Positions 37,502 to 46,043 of a stretch of DNA of 64,000 bases are shown here, piece after piece (the stretch's first letter is position 1; every line of letters starts with the position of its first letter). The stretch is from assembly GCA_017961175.1 (NCBI GenBank), contig JAGCXV010000061.1, positions 1 to 64,000 of the forward strand. The letters are read 5' to 3'. The stretch comes from Bacteroidales bacterium. GTDB lineage: Bacteria; Bacteroidota; Bacteroidia; Bacteroidales; UBA932. Below the pieces are notes generated by a model that was given only the letters and a program-made list of their open reading frames with translations, was not told the origin of the DNA and made no database searches. The translations under genes were made by a program, and so were the position numbers.

Positions 37502-38206
37502 ATGAAAACAGACAAGACACTTGGAGTTTTGGGCGGAATGGGCCCTGCAGCCACCGCCGACTTTCTTATGCTGCTGGCAAAGAAAGACCCCGCAGAATGT
37601 GACCAGGATCATCCGCGGATGATAGTTTACGAATATACCGAAACCCCGGACAGGACCACCTATCTTCTGGGCAAGGGCCCGGACCCGAGGCGTTATCTGA
37701 GGGAAGGCCTGGAAACCCTGATCGGATGGGGGGCGGACTATCTCTGCGTAACCTGCAACACAGCCCACTATTTCATAGACGAGTTCCGAAGCGAACTTTC
37801 CAAGCCGGTCATACATATTATTGACGAGACCATACGCAAGGTGAGCAAGGTTTCCCCTTCAGGAGCCTGGCTGACAGCCACCCTCGGAACAATGAAAACC
37901 GGCCTGTACCAAAGGCACGCCAAGGACAGCGGCTACAACTTCGATATCGCAGACTACCAGACACAGGTAGATATCCACGATGTAACCGACCTTGTGAAAG
38001 CCGGGAAAATCGAGGAGGCCGGAAAGAAATTCCGCCCGATTATCGAGGGCCTGTGGAAAATCAAGGAGCAGCCGATTGTGGGAGCCTGCACGGAAATCCC
38101 TATCGCCTATGCCGCTACCGGACTTGACCCGAAGATGCTCATAAGCAGCCTTGACGCCCTTGCAGACGGCTGCGTAAGAGAACTTTACGGAATAGAACTT
38201 TATTGA
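37502..38206 (+). CDS. Aspartate/glutamate racemase family protein
   Basis: This 234-residue cytoplasmic protein belongs to the Asp/Glu racemase superfamily. The glycine-rich start (LGVLGGMGPAATADF) and both catalytic cysteines are present: Cys85 in VTCNTAHYF and Cys196 in VGACTEIPIAY. This pattern matches aspartate racemase or broad-specificity racemases more than MurI. The open frame extends upstream to 37322, but the -7 box at 37468 and the family start support 37502. The next gene is an acidic amino-acid symporter starting 5 bp later, suggesting D-aspartate or D-glutamate use; that link is inference. Confidence 0.87.
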   Translation: MKTDKTLGVLGGMGPAATADFLMLLAKKDPAECDQDHPRMIVYEYTETPDRTTYLLGKGPDPRRYLREGLETLIGWGADYLCVTCNTAHYFIDEFRSELSKPVIHIIDETIRKVSKVSPSGAWLTATLGTMKTGLYQRHAKDSGYNFDIADYQTQVDIHDVTDLVKAGKIEEAGKKFRPIIEGLWKIKEQPIVGACTEIPIAYAATGLDPKMLISSLDALADGCVRELYGIELY

Positions 38207-38211
38207 TCGCG

Positions 38212-39447
38212 ATGAAAAAGATAAGCATTGCCCTGCCTTGGCAGATATTGATCGGCCTTTTGCTCGGCGCCGTTTTCGGAATCCTCCTTCCGCAATATGC
38301 AGGATATATAGACTGGGCCGGCCAGATTTTCCTCAGGGCCCTGAAGATGATAATCATTCCACTGGTGTTCACTTCTCTGGTTGTGGGAGTGGCCAGCATC
38401 CAGTCTTCCAAAGACCTCGGAAGGATTGCCGGAAAGACCCTGCTCTACTATCTGGTTACAACAGCCATCGCCATTGCCATCGGCCTTGTGCTGGTTAACA
38501 TCATCAAACCGGGAGTCGGGGCAAATCTTCCGATGCCCGAGAATGTGGACACCTCCACCATCGGCAAGAGCAACACATCCTTTGTGGACCAGATAATCCA
38601 CATTGTCCCGGACAATATCTTCAAGGAAATGAGTGCTGGTAACATCCTGCCTGTCATCTTCTTTGCCATTATCTTCGGTTTCTTCATCACCCGAAGCGGA
38701 GAAAAGACGAAGACCACTCTCCTGGATATCTGCAACTCCATCAACGAGGTGATAATGAAGATCACGATGTTCGTCATCAAGCTCGCTCCTTACGGAGTGT
38801 TCGCCATCGTATCCAACATGCTGGCAAAGCAGATAAACGCAGGAAACTCCATCGTGGAACTGATCAGTTCCCTGGGTATATACCTGCTTGTCGTCTGGGC
38901 CGGAATGCTCATCCAGTTCTTCGGCGTGCTGCCGGGCGGAGTCTTCCTGCTCGCAAGGGAGCATCCATACCGCCACATGAAGAAAATGTCCACCGCAATA
39001 TTGACTGCATTTTCCACCTGTTCTTCCGGAGCCGCCCTTCCTATTTCCATGCGTGACAGCGAAACCAAGTGCGGCATTTCCAACAAGATCACCAGTTTCG
39101 TCCTGCCTCTGGGAGCTACTGTCAACATGAACGGAACTGCTTTGTACGAGGGAGTTACGGTGCTGTTCATTGCACAGGTCTACGGAATCGACATGAGCAT
39201 AATGCAGCAGCTGATAGTGCTTGGAACAGTCATGCTGTCCGCTATCGGAACCGCCGGTATCCCTATGGCCGGATTCGTGATGCTGAGCATCGCCCTCAGC
39301 GTTGCCGGACTGCCTCTGGAAGCGATGGGCTTGGTTCTTGCAATAGACCAGTTGTGCGATATGCCTAGAACCGCCACCAACTCCTACGGAGACGCCTGCG
39401 GAGCAGTCATCATCGCAAAGAGCGAAGGAGAAACACTTACGATATAA
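38212..39447 (+). CDS. Dicarboxylate/acidic amino acid:cation symporter (DAACS family)
   Basis: This 411-residue inner-membrane symporter has the GltPh fold of eight helices and two re-entrant hairpins. The hairpin-1 serines (CSSGAALPIS), the NMNGTALYEG ion-site motif, hairpin 2 (GIPMAGFVML) and helix 8 (DMPRTATNSYGD) are visible. Asp383, Arg386 and Asn390 match residues that hold the amino group, the side-chain carboxylate and ion ligands in GltPh; the arginine argues for aspartate, glutamate or C4-dicarboxylates. A TTG at 38203 overlaps the racemase stop, but the ATG at 38212 is preferred. Confidence 0.93.
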   Translation: MKKISIALPWQILIGLLLGAVFGILLPQYAGYIDWAGQIFLRALKMIIIPLVFTSLVVGVASIQSSKDLGRIAGKTLLYYLVTTAIAIAIGLVLVNIIKPGVGANLPMPENVDTSTIGKSNTSFVDQIIHIVPDNIFKEMSAGNILPVIFFAIIFGFFITRSGEKTKTTLLDICNSINEVIMKITMFVIKLAPYGVFAIVSNMLAKQINAGNSIVELISSLGIYLLVVWAGMLIQFFGVLPGGVFLLAREHPYRHMKKMSTAILTAFSTCSSGAALPISMRDSETKCGISNKITSFVLPLGATVNMNGTALYEGVTVLFIAQVYGIDMSIMQQLIVLGTVMLSAIGTAGIPMAGFVMLSIALSVAGLPLEAMGLVLAIDQLCDMPRTATNSYGDACGAVIIAKSEGETLTI

Positions 39448-39462
39448 ACATAATACATATAA

Positions 39463-40878
39463 ATGAAAACCAGAATCATTCTAGCGGCAGCGCTTATATT
39501 CACGGCATCGCTGAGCCTAAACGGCCAGCCTTACAAGGGAAAGCAGACAAGCCCTGTCTATGCAGTCCCTGACTGGGAACAGGTTCAGGCTAACCCTAGC
39601 CTTGTGCTGAGCGACTACCAGCCTTATCCGGTGCTGGACCAGGATCCTGCTTCCATTCCGGCCCTGACCAAGGCTCCTAAAGGATACAAGCCTTTCTATA
39701 TCAGTCACTACGGAAGGCACGGCTCCCGCTGGCTTATCAGTTCCGCCACTTACAAGGATCCGGTTGCTTTCCTGAAAAAGGCCAACGAGGAAGATATGCT
39801 AACGCCAAGGGGCAAGGATGTGCTCCGCCGCCTTGAACAGGTGGAAGAAGCAGCGCGCGGACGCTACGGAGAACTTACCCGCCTGGGAGCTGAGCAGCAC
39901 CGTCAGATTGCAGGAAGGATGTTCAAGAATTTTCCTCAGGTTTTCAAGGGAGACGCAGCCGTTGACGCAAAGTCCACAGTCATAATCCGCTGCATCCTCA
40001 GCATGGAATCTTTCTGCATGAGGCTCAAGGAACTGAATCCAAAACTCAGGATCACCAACGACGCCTCTGCCCACGATATGTATTACATGAACAACCAGGA
40101 TCCGGACAAGTTCTTCCACAAGATCACTTCAGACCCGAAGAACTCAGAAATCCTTAAGGCCTATGCCCGCAAAGTATTCAAGACGGACCGTCTGGTGATG
40201 TCTCTTGTAAAGGACACTTCCTGGTTTGCAACCTACAACGAGAAATTCGCCTTCAAGGACAACCCGGACAAGCTTCCGAAATATACAGCCAGCGGCCTTT
40301 TCTACGATGTTACGGAACTTTCCATCAGCCTCCCTAACACGGACCTGGACATCAGCCTGGACGATGTGGTTACCCTGGAAGACAAGCATCAGCTCAACCT
40401 CTACCGCAACCTCGGTTCCTACAGATATGCAGGTTTCTGCGACATGGGCCAGAAGGTTACTCCTTTCCGCCAGACCTATCTTCTGAAGAACATTATAGAG
40501 ACTGCGGACAAGGCCATCGCCGAGGCGGGAACAGACGGAAAGAAGACTGCGGGTGCAACCCTGCGCTTCGGTCACGATTCCAACCTGATGCCTCTGTGCT
40601 CCCTTATGGACATAGACGGCGCTGGAGTTTACGAACCGGATAACGACAATGTTGCAAACGTCTGGAATATGGAGCATTACATTCCAAAGGCCGGCAACCT
40701 CCAGTTCATTTTCTACGGAAAGAAAAACGCCCCTGTGCTGATTAAGGTTCTCCTCAACGAGCACGAGGCCACCCTCCCGGTTGAAACCGACAAGTTCCCT
40801 TACTATGAATGGAACAAGGTCAGGGAGTTCTACCTGAACATTCTTGACAATTCTCCTATCAAGGAAAGATTTGAATAA
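39463..40878 (+). CDS. Secreted histidine acid phosphatase
   Basis: This 471-residue secreted protein belongs to the histidine phosphatase superfamily, acid phosphatase branch. The signal peptide is followed by the catalytic SHYGRHGSRW motif (Arg85, His86) and a later GHDSN motif (His371, Asp372) that supplies the proton donor. Relatives include periplasmic phytases and inositol-polyphosphate phosphatases, but the precise substrate is not readable. It follows the symporter by 15 bp and precedes the unknown secreted protein by 20 bp, so the four genes 37.5-41.9 kb look cotranscribed. Confidence 0.88.
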   Translation: MKTRIILAAALIFTASLSLNGQPYKGKQTSPVYAVPDWEQVQANPSLVLSDYQPYPVLDQDPASIPALTKAPKGYKPFYISHYGRHGSRWLISSATYKDPVAFLKKANEEDMLTPRGKDVLRRLEQVEEAARGRYGELTRLGAEQHRQIAGRMFKNFPQVFKGDAAVDAKSTVIIRCILSMESFCMRLKELNPKLRITNDASAHDMYYMNNQDPDKFFHKITSDPKNSEILKAYARKVFKTDRLVMSLVKDTSWFATYNEKFAFKDNPDKLPKYTASGLFYDVTELSISLPNTDLDISLDDVVTLEDKHQLNLYRNLGSYRYAGFCDMGQKVTPFRQTYLLKNIIETADKAIAEAGTDGKKTAGATLRFGHDSNLMPLCSLMDIDGAGVYEPDNDNVANVWNMEHYIPKAGNLQFIFYGKKNAPVLIKVLLNEHEATLPVETDKFPYYEWNKVREFYLNILDNSPIKERFE

Positions 40879-40898
40879 TCCCGACAAAAACAGACAAT

Positions 40899-41858
40899 AT
40901 GAAAAAGATTCTTGCCCTTATGACATCTGTGCTCCTTCTTGGTTGCCTTAATCAAGCCATCGCACAGGAAACCAGGAAAGACACGCTGGACTTTGAAATA
41001 TTCTTCAGCCACCTTGACAAGGGCGACAGGCTGCCTTACAAATACATTTACCAGAAGGCGAAGGTGGGTCTGGACACAACAATAACCTGTGCTGTACAAA
41101 AGGACTTCGAGCTTGAAGTTGTGGAGAACAACAAGGAGGAATACTATGTAATTTTTGAAATTACCACCTCAAACTTCACCAAGAGCGGAGAAGAGTGCAA
41201 CCAGTCTGATATGTACCGCACCACTTGCCTTGTGAATGACGGTTTTCCCGTTCAACTGAAGGTATGGTACTCTGGAGATGAACAGATTTTAGACTATCCT
41301 GACACTCTGAAAGAAAGGGCCCGCAAAAATATGCTTATGGTTGCAGACACCCTGCACAAGTACAACGAGGAAATGACCAAAGAGCAACTCGTGGAAGATC
41401 TGGATTATATGACCAGTGATAGATATGTGATTATTCAGGCCACAAGCGCTCTTGACCTGGCTGATATGTTCCGTTTCAGCGAACTCATATATGAGCCTGA
41501 TTCTGTTTATTCCGATATTGACAGTATTTACAGCTATATAGACAAACAGTACCACAGCTACGAAAACCTGGTGTTCTGGGATGACGAGTTTTCAAGATCG
41601 GTTCCTGACTACAGCAATTTCTATGTTTTGAGATCTATTACCCAGGTTAATGATATAGCTGCTCTTACAGCAATGGATATCCAGCTCGACGAAGAAAGTC
41701 CTACGCTTCTTAAAAACGAAGCCAACAGAAAAAGATGTGTGTATGGCAAGGAGATAACTTTACTGGCAGACAAGGCAATGGGAGTCCCTTGCCTTATGGA
41801 GGTCACGATGGTAAGCGGTTTCTATGTAACAATAGGAGACCAGCATTTCAAGATGTAG
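40899..41858 (+). CDS. Secreted protein of unknown function, possibly truncated
   Basis: I do not recognise this 319-residue protein. The N-terminus is a signal peptide with two possible processing sites: a lipobox-like LLGC (Cys16) or an AIA-QE site. The rest is Tyr/Asp-rich with predicted alternating beta and helix and no cysteine-rich or repeat pattern (for example DSVYSDIDSIYSYIDKQYH). The TAG stop at 41856-41858 is followed by 36 more in-frame codons, described in the next entry. Its likely place is the envelope. It is the last gene of the racemase-symporter-phosphatase run; this position does not define a function. Confidence 0.7.
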   Translation: MKKILALMTSVLLLGCLNQAIAQETRKDTLDFEIFFSHLDKGDRLPYKYIYQKAKVGLDTTITCAVQKDFELEVVENNKEEYYVIFEITTSNFTKSGEECNQSDMYRTTCLVNDGFPVQLKVWYSGDEQILDYPDTLKERARKNMLMVADTLHKYNEEMTKEQLVEDLDYMTSDRYVIIQATSALDLADMFRFSELIYEPDSVYSDIDSIYSYIDKQYHSYENLVFWDDEFSRSVPDYSNFYVLRSITQVNDIAALTAMDIQLDEESPTLLKNEANRKRCVYGKEITLLADKAMGVPCLMEVTMVSGFYVTIGDQHFKM

Positions 41859-41969
41859 AAGGTTATAATTTCTCTGGACTTAGATAAAATGAACCAGGAG
41901 GAAGATGAAGACGAGGAGAATGAGGACGAGCCGCGCTACGACGACTACGGTTTCATCAAAGTGAAGTAA
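41859..41969 (+). other. In-frame coding-like extension behind a TAG stop
   Basis: Directly after the TAG at 41856 the same frame stays open for 36 codons to a TAA at 41967. It reads KVIISLDLDKM, then a run of Asp and Glu from 41898, and ends YDDYGFIKVK. An internal ATG (41889) would give a 26-residue acidic peptide. It looks like the original C-terminus of the upstream protein, split off by one nonsense codon, or a readthrough tail. A true separate peptide is less likely because no ribosome-binding context is visible. Confidence 0.45.
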
Positions 41970-41983
41970 AGTGAGTTTACCCA

Positions 41984-42011
41984 ACAAAAAAAGGCCGAGA
42001 AATCGGCCTTT
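41984..42011. terminator. Bidirectional terminator between the unknown gene and tRNA-Phe
   Basis: AAAGGCCGA pairs with TCGGCCTTT (9 bp) around a GAAA tetraloop. An A run at 41984-41990 gives a T run on the minus strand, serving the tRNA gene; on the plus strand a weaker T-rich stretch follows. Confidence 0.88.
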
Positions 42012-42018
42012 AATTTTG

Positions 42019-42091
42019 TGGTGTCACCGGGAATCGAACCAGGGACACAAGGTTTTTCAGTCCTTTGCTCTACCAACTGAGCTATGACACC
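42019..42091 (-). tRNA. tRNA-Phe (GAA anticodon)
   Basis: The minus strand folds as a 73-nt cloverleaf: acceptor GGTGTCA with TGACACC, D stem GCTC with GAGC, anticodon loop CTGAAAA (GAA, phenylalanine), and T loop TTCGATT. The 3' CCA is not encoded. Two stem positions are mispaired: A-A at 31-39 and T-C at 51-63. Without these the stems would be standard. A promoter lies 15 bp upstream and a terminator 7 bp downstream, so it is a single-gene unit divergent from priA. Confidence 0.93.
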
Positions 42092-42106
42092 ATCGGTTTG
42101 GGAGTG

Positions 42107-42136
42107 CAAATATAGAGATTATTTTTATTTTTGCAA
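42107..42136 (-). promoter_or_regulatory. Promoter of tRNA-Phe
   Basis: On the minus strand TTG (42134-42136) and TATATTTG (42107-42114) are spaced by 19 bp, a good match. It overlaps the region of the divergent priA -7 box. Confidence 0.78.
42126..42133 (+). promoter_or_regulatory. Putative -7 box for priA
   Basis: TATTTTTG is a full -7 match ending 5 nt before the priA ATG, directly next to the -33 of the divergent tRNA promoter. The predicted transcript would be nearly leaderless. No -33 at 19-20 bp (a TTTG is 25 bp away). Confidence 0.45.
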
Positions 42137-42138
42137 CT

Positions 42139-44229
42139 ATGGACGGGCAATTTGTTTTTTACGCTTGTGTGATACTCCCGATAAAATTCGGCGAGGAGAT
42201 TTTCTATGGGGTAACTTCCCTGATGGAAGGAATCTCCACTGGAAGCTGGGTGGAGGTGGAGTTTGGGGGAAGAACCCTTCAGGGTGTGGTCAGAAGGACA
42301 GCCTCCTGGAGCGGCCTGCCCCAGAAAAGCAGGAGCGTAGAAATCAAATCCATCGGGAAGATTCTTGACAGGACTCCCGTTTCCACTTCCGAAATCCGTT
42401 TCTGGGATCTTATAGCAAGATATTACCTCTGCACGACGGGAGAGGTTTTCAAGGCCGCATACCCTATCCTCAGCGTAAGGCAGCAGGAAGTATCCTCCCA
42501 CAAAAAGCCGGAGGACGTGCTTTCAAAACTGGAAGACGGATTTGAAGACATCACCCTGTCCGAGGCCCAGCAGAAGGCACTGGAGGAGATCCAGGCCGAG
42601 ATTGAAAGGAAAAGCGTTCTGCTGGAAGGGGTAACCGGCAGTGGCAAGACAGAAATCTACATCAAGCTCATAGACAAGTGCCTCAAGGATGGAAAGGATG
42701 TCCTGTACCTTGTGCCTGAAATCGCGATGGGAAACCATCTTCACTCCAGACTCAGGAAGCATTACGGGGAAAGGCTGCTGATTTTCCATTCCGCTGTAAC
42801 CCAGGCCGGGAAAAAGCTCATCCGCGATATCCTAACATTAAAGGGGAATGAAGGATGCCCGAGGAAGCCGGTTGTGGTGCTGGGAACCCGCAGTTCCATA
42901 TTCCTTCCGATGGAAAACCTGGGCCTTGTTGTCATTGACGAGGAGCACGACCAGAGCTACAAGCAGGAAGACCCGGCACCGAGATACAACGGCCGGGATG
43001 CCGCCCTGCTGCTTGCCCAGATGCATGGCGCAAAGGTTATACTCGGAAGCGCAACACCATCTTTTGAAAGCCTTTACAACTGCTATACGAGAAAATTCGG
43101 AAGGGTACTGCTTCCAGAGAAATTCTTCCAGTCCCCTCCTCCGGAGGTTACGGTGATAGACACTATCTGGACAAGGAAGAGCCGCCAGATGAAGGGCAGT
43201 TTCTCACAGCAGCTGATCAACCTCATAGAGAAAACCATCGCGGAGAAAAAACAGGTTCTGGTATTCAGAAACATAAGGTCATACGCTCCTGTGGTGCAGT
43301 GCGCCGAGTGCGGAGAGATTGTAAAATGCCCTCACTGCAACGTTCCGCTGAGCTATCACCGCTACGACAACACACTCCGGTGCCACTGGTGCGAGCACAA
43401 GGCCCCGTTCTCCCCTGTCTGCCCTTCCTGCGGAAAACAGGCTCTGGAATGCCGCGGGGCGGGAACGGAAAAGATCGAGGAAGAACTCAGGGAACTGTTC
43501 CCTCAGGCCCGGATCGCCCGTTACGACGCGGACATAGCCAAAAGCAAGAAAGATGCTGAAAAGGTGCTTTCGGACTTTGAGAAAGGCAACACGGATATAC
43601 TCGTCGGAACCCAGATGACAAGTAAAGGCTTCGACTTTGAGAACCTTGCGCTTGTAGCTGTAATCCAGGCGGATACTATTCTTTCCCAGCAAGATTTCCG
43701 CTCAGATGAGAAGGCTATGCAGCTATTTGTCCAGCTTCTTGGCAGAAGCGGAAGGAGAAATTCCAGGGGCCATCTGGTAATCCAGACCAATCAGAAAAAC
43801 CATCCTGTCATAAACAACATAAAGGAGATGGCCAACCGGCTGAGCTGGGAATATGAAACCGGGGCACATAACGCCGCCAACTCCGAAGAAAGACCTAACG
43901 GAGACATGATGGCGGAAAGGAGCATGTACTGCTTCCCTCCTTTCGTAAGGCTCGTGAACGTGATTCTGAGGAACAAGAACTATCACAAACTTGAATCCGC
44001 GGCAAACTCGCTTTCCCACGTGCTCAAGAACACAAGGTCTTTCTCCGCGATGGAGGTAAGCGGCCCGTTTGCCCCGAGGATGGAAAAGCTCAGGGACGAG
44101 TATCAGCTGTGCTTCAGCATCAAGTTTGCCAAAGACAACCGCCTGCAGGCCAACAAGGATGCCCTGAATAAGGTAATATCGCTGATGAAACTCCCCGTCC
44201 AGACTATTATTGACGTGGATCCCGTATAA
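42139..44229 (+). CDS. priA: Primosomal protein N' (replication restart helicase)
   Basis: This 696-residue superfamily-2 helicase reloads the replisome at stalled forks. The N-terminal 3'-binding domain is at about 1-110. Walker A lies at residue 164 (GVTGSGKTE), and the DEEH box (VIDEEHDQSY) follows. The zinc-binding insert has CAECGEIVKCPHC, CHWC and CPSCG pairs. Motif V/VI text reads VGTQMTSKGFDF and LLGRSGRRN. The reading frame is whole. It is divergent from tRNA-Phe and abuts the convergent lipid kinase (no gap). Confidence 0.95.
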   Translation: MDGQFVFYACVILPIKFGEEIFYGVTSLMEGISTGSWVEVEFGGRTLQGVVRRTASWSGLPQKSRSVEIKSIGKILDRTPVSTSEIRFWDLIARYYLCTTGEVFKAAYPILSVRQQEVSSHKKPEDVLSKLEDGFEDITLSEAQQKALEEIQAEIERKSVLLEGVTGSGKTEIYIKLIDKCLKDGKDVLYLVPEIAMGNHLHSRLRKHYGERLLIFHSAVTQAGKKLIRDILTLKGNEGCPRKPVVVLGTRSSIFLPMENLGLVVIDEEHDQSYKQEDPAPRYNGRDAALLLAQMHGAKVILGSATPSFESLYNCYTRKFGRVLLPEKFFQSPPPEVTVIDTIWTRKSRQMKGSFSQQLINLIEKTIAEKKQVLVFRNIRSYAPVVQCAECGEIVKCPHCNVPLSYHRYDNTLRCHWCEHKAPFSPVCPSCGKQALECRGAGTEKIEEELRELFPQARIARYDADIAKSKKDAEKVLSDFEKGNTDILVGTQMTSKGFDFENLALVAVIQADTILSQQDFRSDEKAMQLFVQLLGRSGRRNSRGHLVIQTNQKNHPVINNIKEMANRLSWEYETGAHNAANSEERPNGDMMAERSMYCFPPFVRLVNVILRNKNYHKLESAANSLSHVLKNTRSFSAMEVSGPFAPRMEKLRDEYQLCFSIKFAKDNRLQANKDALNKVISLMKLPVQTIIDVDPV

Positions 44230-45174
44230 CTACATCTTGTAGGTAGAACCTACCACAACCTTGATGCTCTTTGGAACAAGGGCGAACTTGAAAGGAGAAG
44301 TGCCCACGGCCTCTCCGTCTATCTCTATCCTGGTTTCCGGCTCCGTATGGATCTCTATGGTGCGGCACTGCTTGAAAAGAACCTCAGGCAGGCTGTATAT
44401 CTTGCCTGAGAACAGCAGCTTGAACTTCCTCATAACCTTAAGCTTGGACATATCGGTTATGACCGTAAGGTCGAGCAGGCCGTCATCAATGGCGGCATTC
44501 GGCGTCTGCTGCATACCGCCTCCATTGAACCTTCCGATACCGACCGCACCTGAGAAGACCTGTCCGCTGTAGAAAGTCTCTCCGTCTGCAATGATGTCGA
44601 AATGGTTGTTCTTATAACCCAGAAGCGTGTTGAAAGTGCTTCTCAGATAAAGCCCCTTGCCGTACTTGCCCTGATCCTTTAGGTTATTGTACTTGAGGTT
44701 GACCACCGCGTCAAAGCCAAGACCGGCCACATTTGCCATATACCTGATATGAGGCACCCGGGTCTCGAAGAACTCGACTTTACCCACATCCTGAAGGACT
44801 GTCCTTTTCTGCACCAGGGCAGCAACGGCCTCGGAATAGGTTGTGGAAATACCGTACATCCTGATCCAGTCGTTGCCTGTACCGGTTGGAATTACAGCCA
44901 AGAAAATATCGGTGGTCGGAACTGCTTTCTGGATGAAAATCCCGTTCACGACCTCGTGGATCGTGCCGTCTCCACCCACAGCCACTATATGGCGGTAACC
45001 GTTGTTTATGGCGTTTACGGTAAGTTCTATGGCGTGGAATTTATGCTCGGTAAACACGCAGGTAAACTTCAACCCGCTGTTGTACATAAGGTTAGAAATC
45101 ACAGGCCAGTCCTTGAGCCCGCGACCGCTTCCCGCCTTGGGATTAACTATCACCATCCAGCTTTCTGTAGTCAT
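44230..45174 (-). CDS. Diacylglycerol/lipid kinase family protein
   Basis: This 314-residue cytoplasmic enzyme belongs to the DAGK-catalytic (YegS/DgkB) family. It shows the nucleotide loop NPKAGSGRGLKDW, the VAVGGDGTIHEVVNG motif at about 62-76 and AVIPTGTGNDWIRM. The C-terminal domain has PNAAIDDGLLDLTVI and ends in ETRIEIDGEAVGTSP, both typical. It phosphorylates diacylglycerol, ceramide-like or related lipids; Bacteroidota make sphingolipids, so the substrate stays open. It converges on priA and diverges from parA, with a -7-like box (45183-45190) 8 bp upstream. Confidence 0.9.
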   Translation of the reverse strand: MTTESWMVIVNPKAGSGRGLKDWPVISNLMYNSGLKFTCVFTEHKFHAIELTVNAINNGYRHIVAVGGDGTIHEVVNGIFIQKAVPTTDIFLAVIPTGTGNDWIRMYGISTTYSEAVAALVQKRTVLQDVGKVEFFETRVPHIRYMANVAGLGFDAVVNLKYNNLKDQGKYGKGLYLRSTFNTLLGYKNNHFDIIADGETFYSGQVFSGAVGIGRFNGGGMQQTPNAAIDDGLLDLTVITDMSKLKVMRKFKLLFSGKIYSLPEVLFKQCRTIEIHTEPETRIEIDGEAVGTSPFKFALVPKSIKVVVGSTYKM

Positions 45175-45229
45175 ATCGGATACAAAAATAATAAAATCGA
45201 CAATGCAAAGGAATACCCGATTTTTTTGC

Positions 45230-45237
45230 TATTTTTG
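45230..45237 (+). promoter_or_regulatory. Putative -7 box for parA-parB
   Basis: TATTTTTG is a full -7 match, 20 bp before the parA ATG. No -33 match at 19-20 bp. Confidence 0.42.
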
Positions 45238-45257
45238 TTGGGTTATGACGAAATGAT

Positions 45258-46043
45258 ATGGGTAAAGTAATTTCAATAGCGAATCAGAAGGGCGGAGTGG
45301 GCAAAACCACCACCGCGATCAACCTTGCCGCATCACTTGCCGTGCTGGAGAAAAAGACTCTGCTGATAGATGCGGATCCTCAGGCCAATGCCACCTCTGG
45401 ACTGAATTTCAACCCTAACTCGACAGACAAGAAGACCATATACGAAGTTCTGATTGGAACCTGCCAGATTGAGGAAATCCTGCTGGAAACCGAGATCAAG
45501 AACCTCTATGTGGCTCCCTCCCACATCAATCTTGCGGGAGCGGAGATCGAGCTGGTAGAAGAAATCGAGTCTCAGGAAGACAGGGCCAATGTCCTGAAAA
45601 ACTCAATAGCTCACATAAGGGACAAGTTTGATTTCATAATCATCGACTGCGCCCCTTCCCTGGCTACGGTAACCATAAACGCCCTGGTGGCGTCAGATTC
45701 CGTAATTATACCTATCCAGAGCGAATTCTTTGCCCTGGAGGGCCTTGGAAAGCTTCTCAACACCATAAAGCTCACCCAGATCGAGCTGAATCCGGACCTT
45801 ACCATCGAGGGCTTCCTGCTGACTATGTTCGACTCCAGGCTCAGGCTCGCAAACCAGGTGGCCGAGGACGTGAGAAGGCATTTCGGGGCAATGGTGTTCG
45901 AGACTATAATCAACCGCAACGTAAGGCTCAGCGAAGCTCCGAGCCACGGAAAACCGGTTATACTGTACGATGCGATGAGCAACGGATCAAACAATTACCT
46001 TAACCTCGCCAAGGAGGTGATAGCCAAGAACCAGCAGATATGA
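45258..46043 (+). CDS. parA: Chromosome-partitioning ATPase ParA/Soj
   Basis: This 261-residue deviant-Walker ATPase binds DNA non-specifically and drives chromosome segregation with ParB. The motif ANQKGGVGKTTT (residues 8-19) has the signature lysine pair, and DADPQANAT and IIDCAPSLA are the later ATPase motifs. The ParB start overlaps its stop (ATGA), so the two are translated together. No canonical parS palindrome was found within the window. Confidence 0.96.
   Translation: MGKVISIANQKGGVGKTTTAINLAASLAVLEKKTLLIDADPQANATSGLNFNPNSTDKKTIYEVLIGTCQIEEILLETEIKNLYVAPSHINLAGAEIELVEEIESQEDRANVLKNSIAHIRDKFDFIIIDCAPSLATVTINALVASDSVIIPIQSEFFALEGLGKLLNTIKLTQIELNPDLTIEGFLLTMFDSRLRLANQVAEDVRRHFGAMVFETIINRNVRLSEAPSHGKPVILYDAMSNGSNNYLNLAKEVIAKNQQI

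Noticed and set aside
38200..38976. Open frame antisense to the symporter gene
   Set aside because: It is His/Asp/Gln-rich shadow text opposite clear membrane helices.
41856..41858. General recoding of TAG as a sense codon
   Set aside because: Several solid genes in the window end in TAG (for example nagB, the GT4 and PAP2 genes), so any readthrough would be local.
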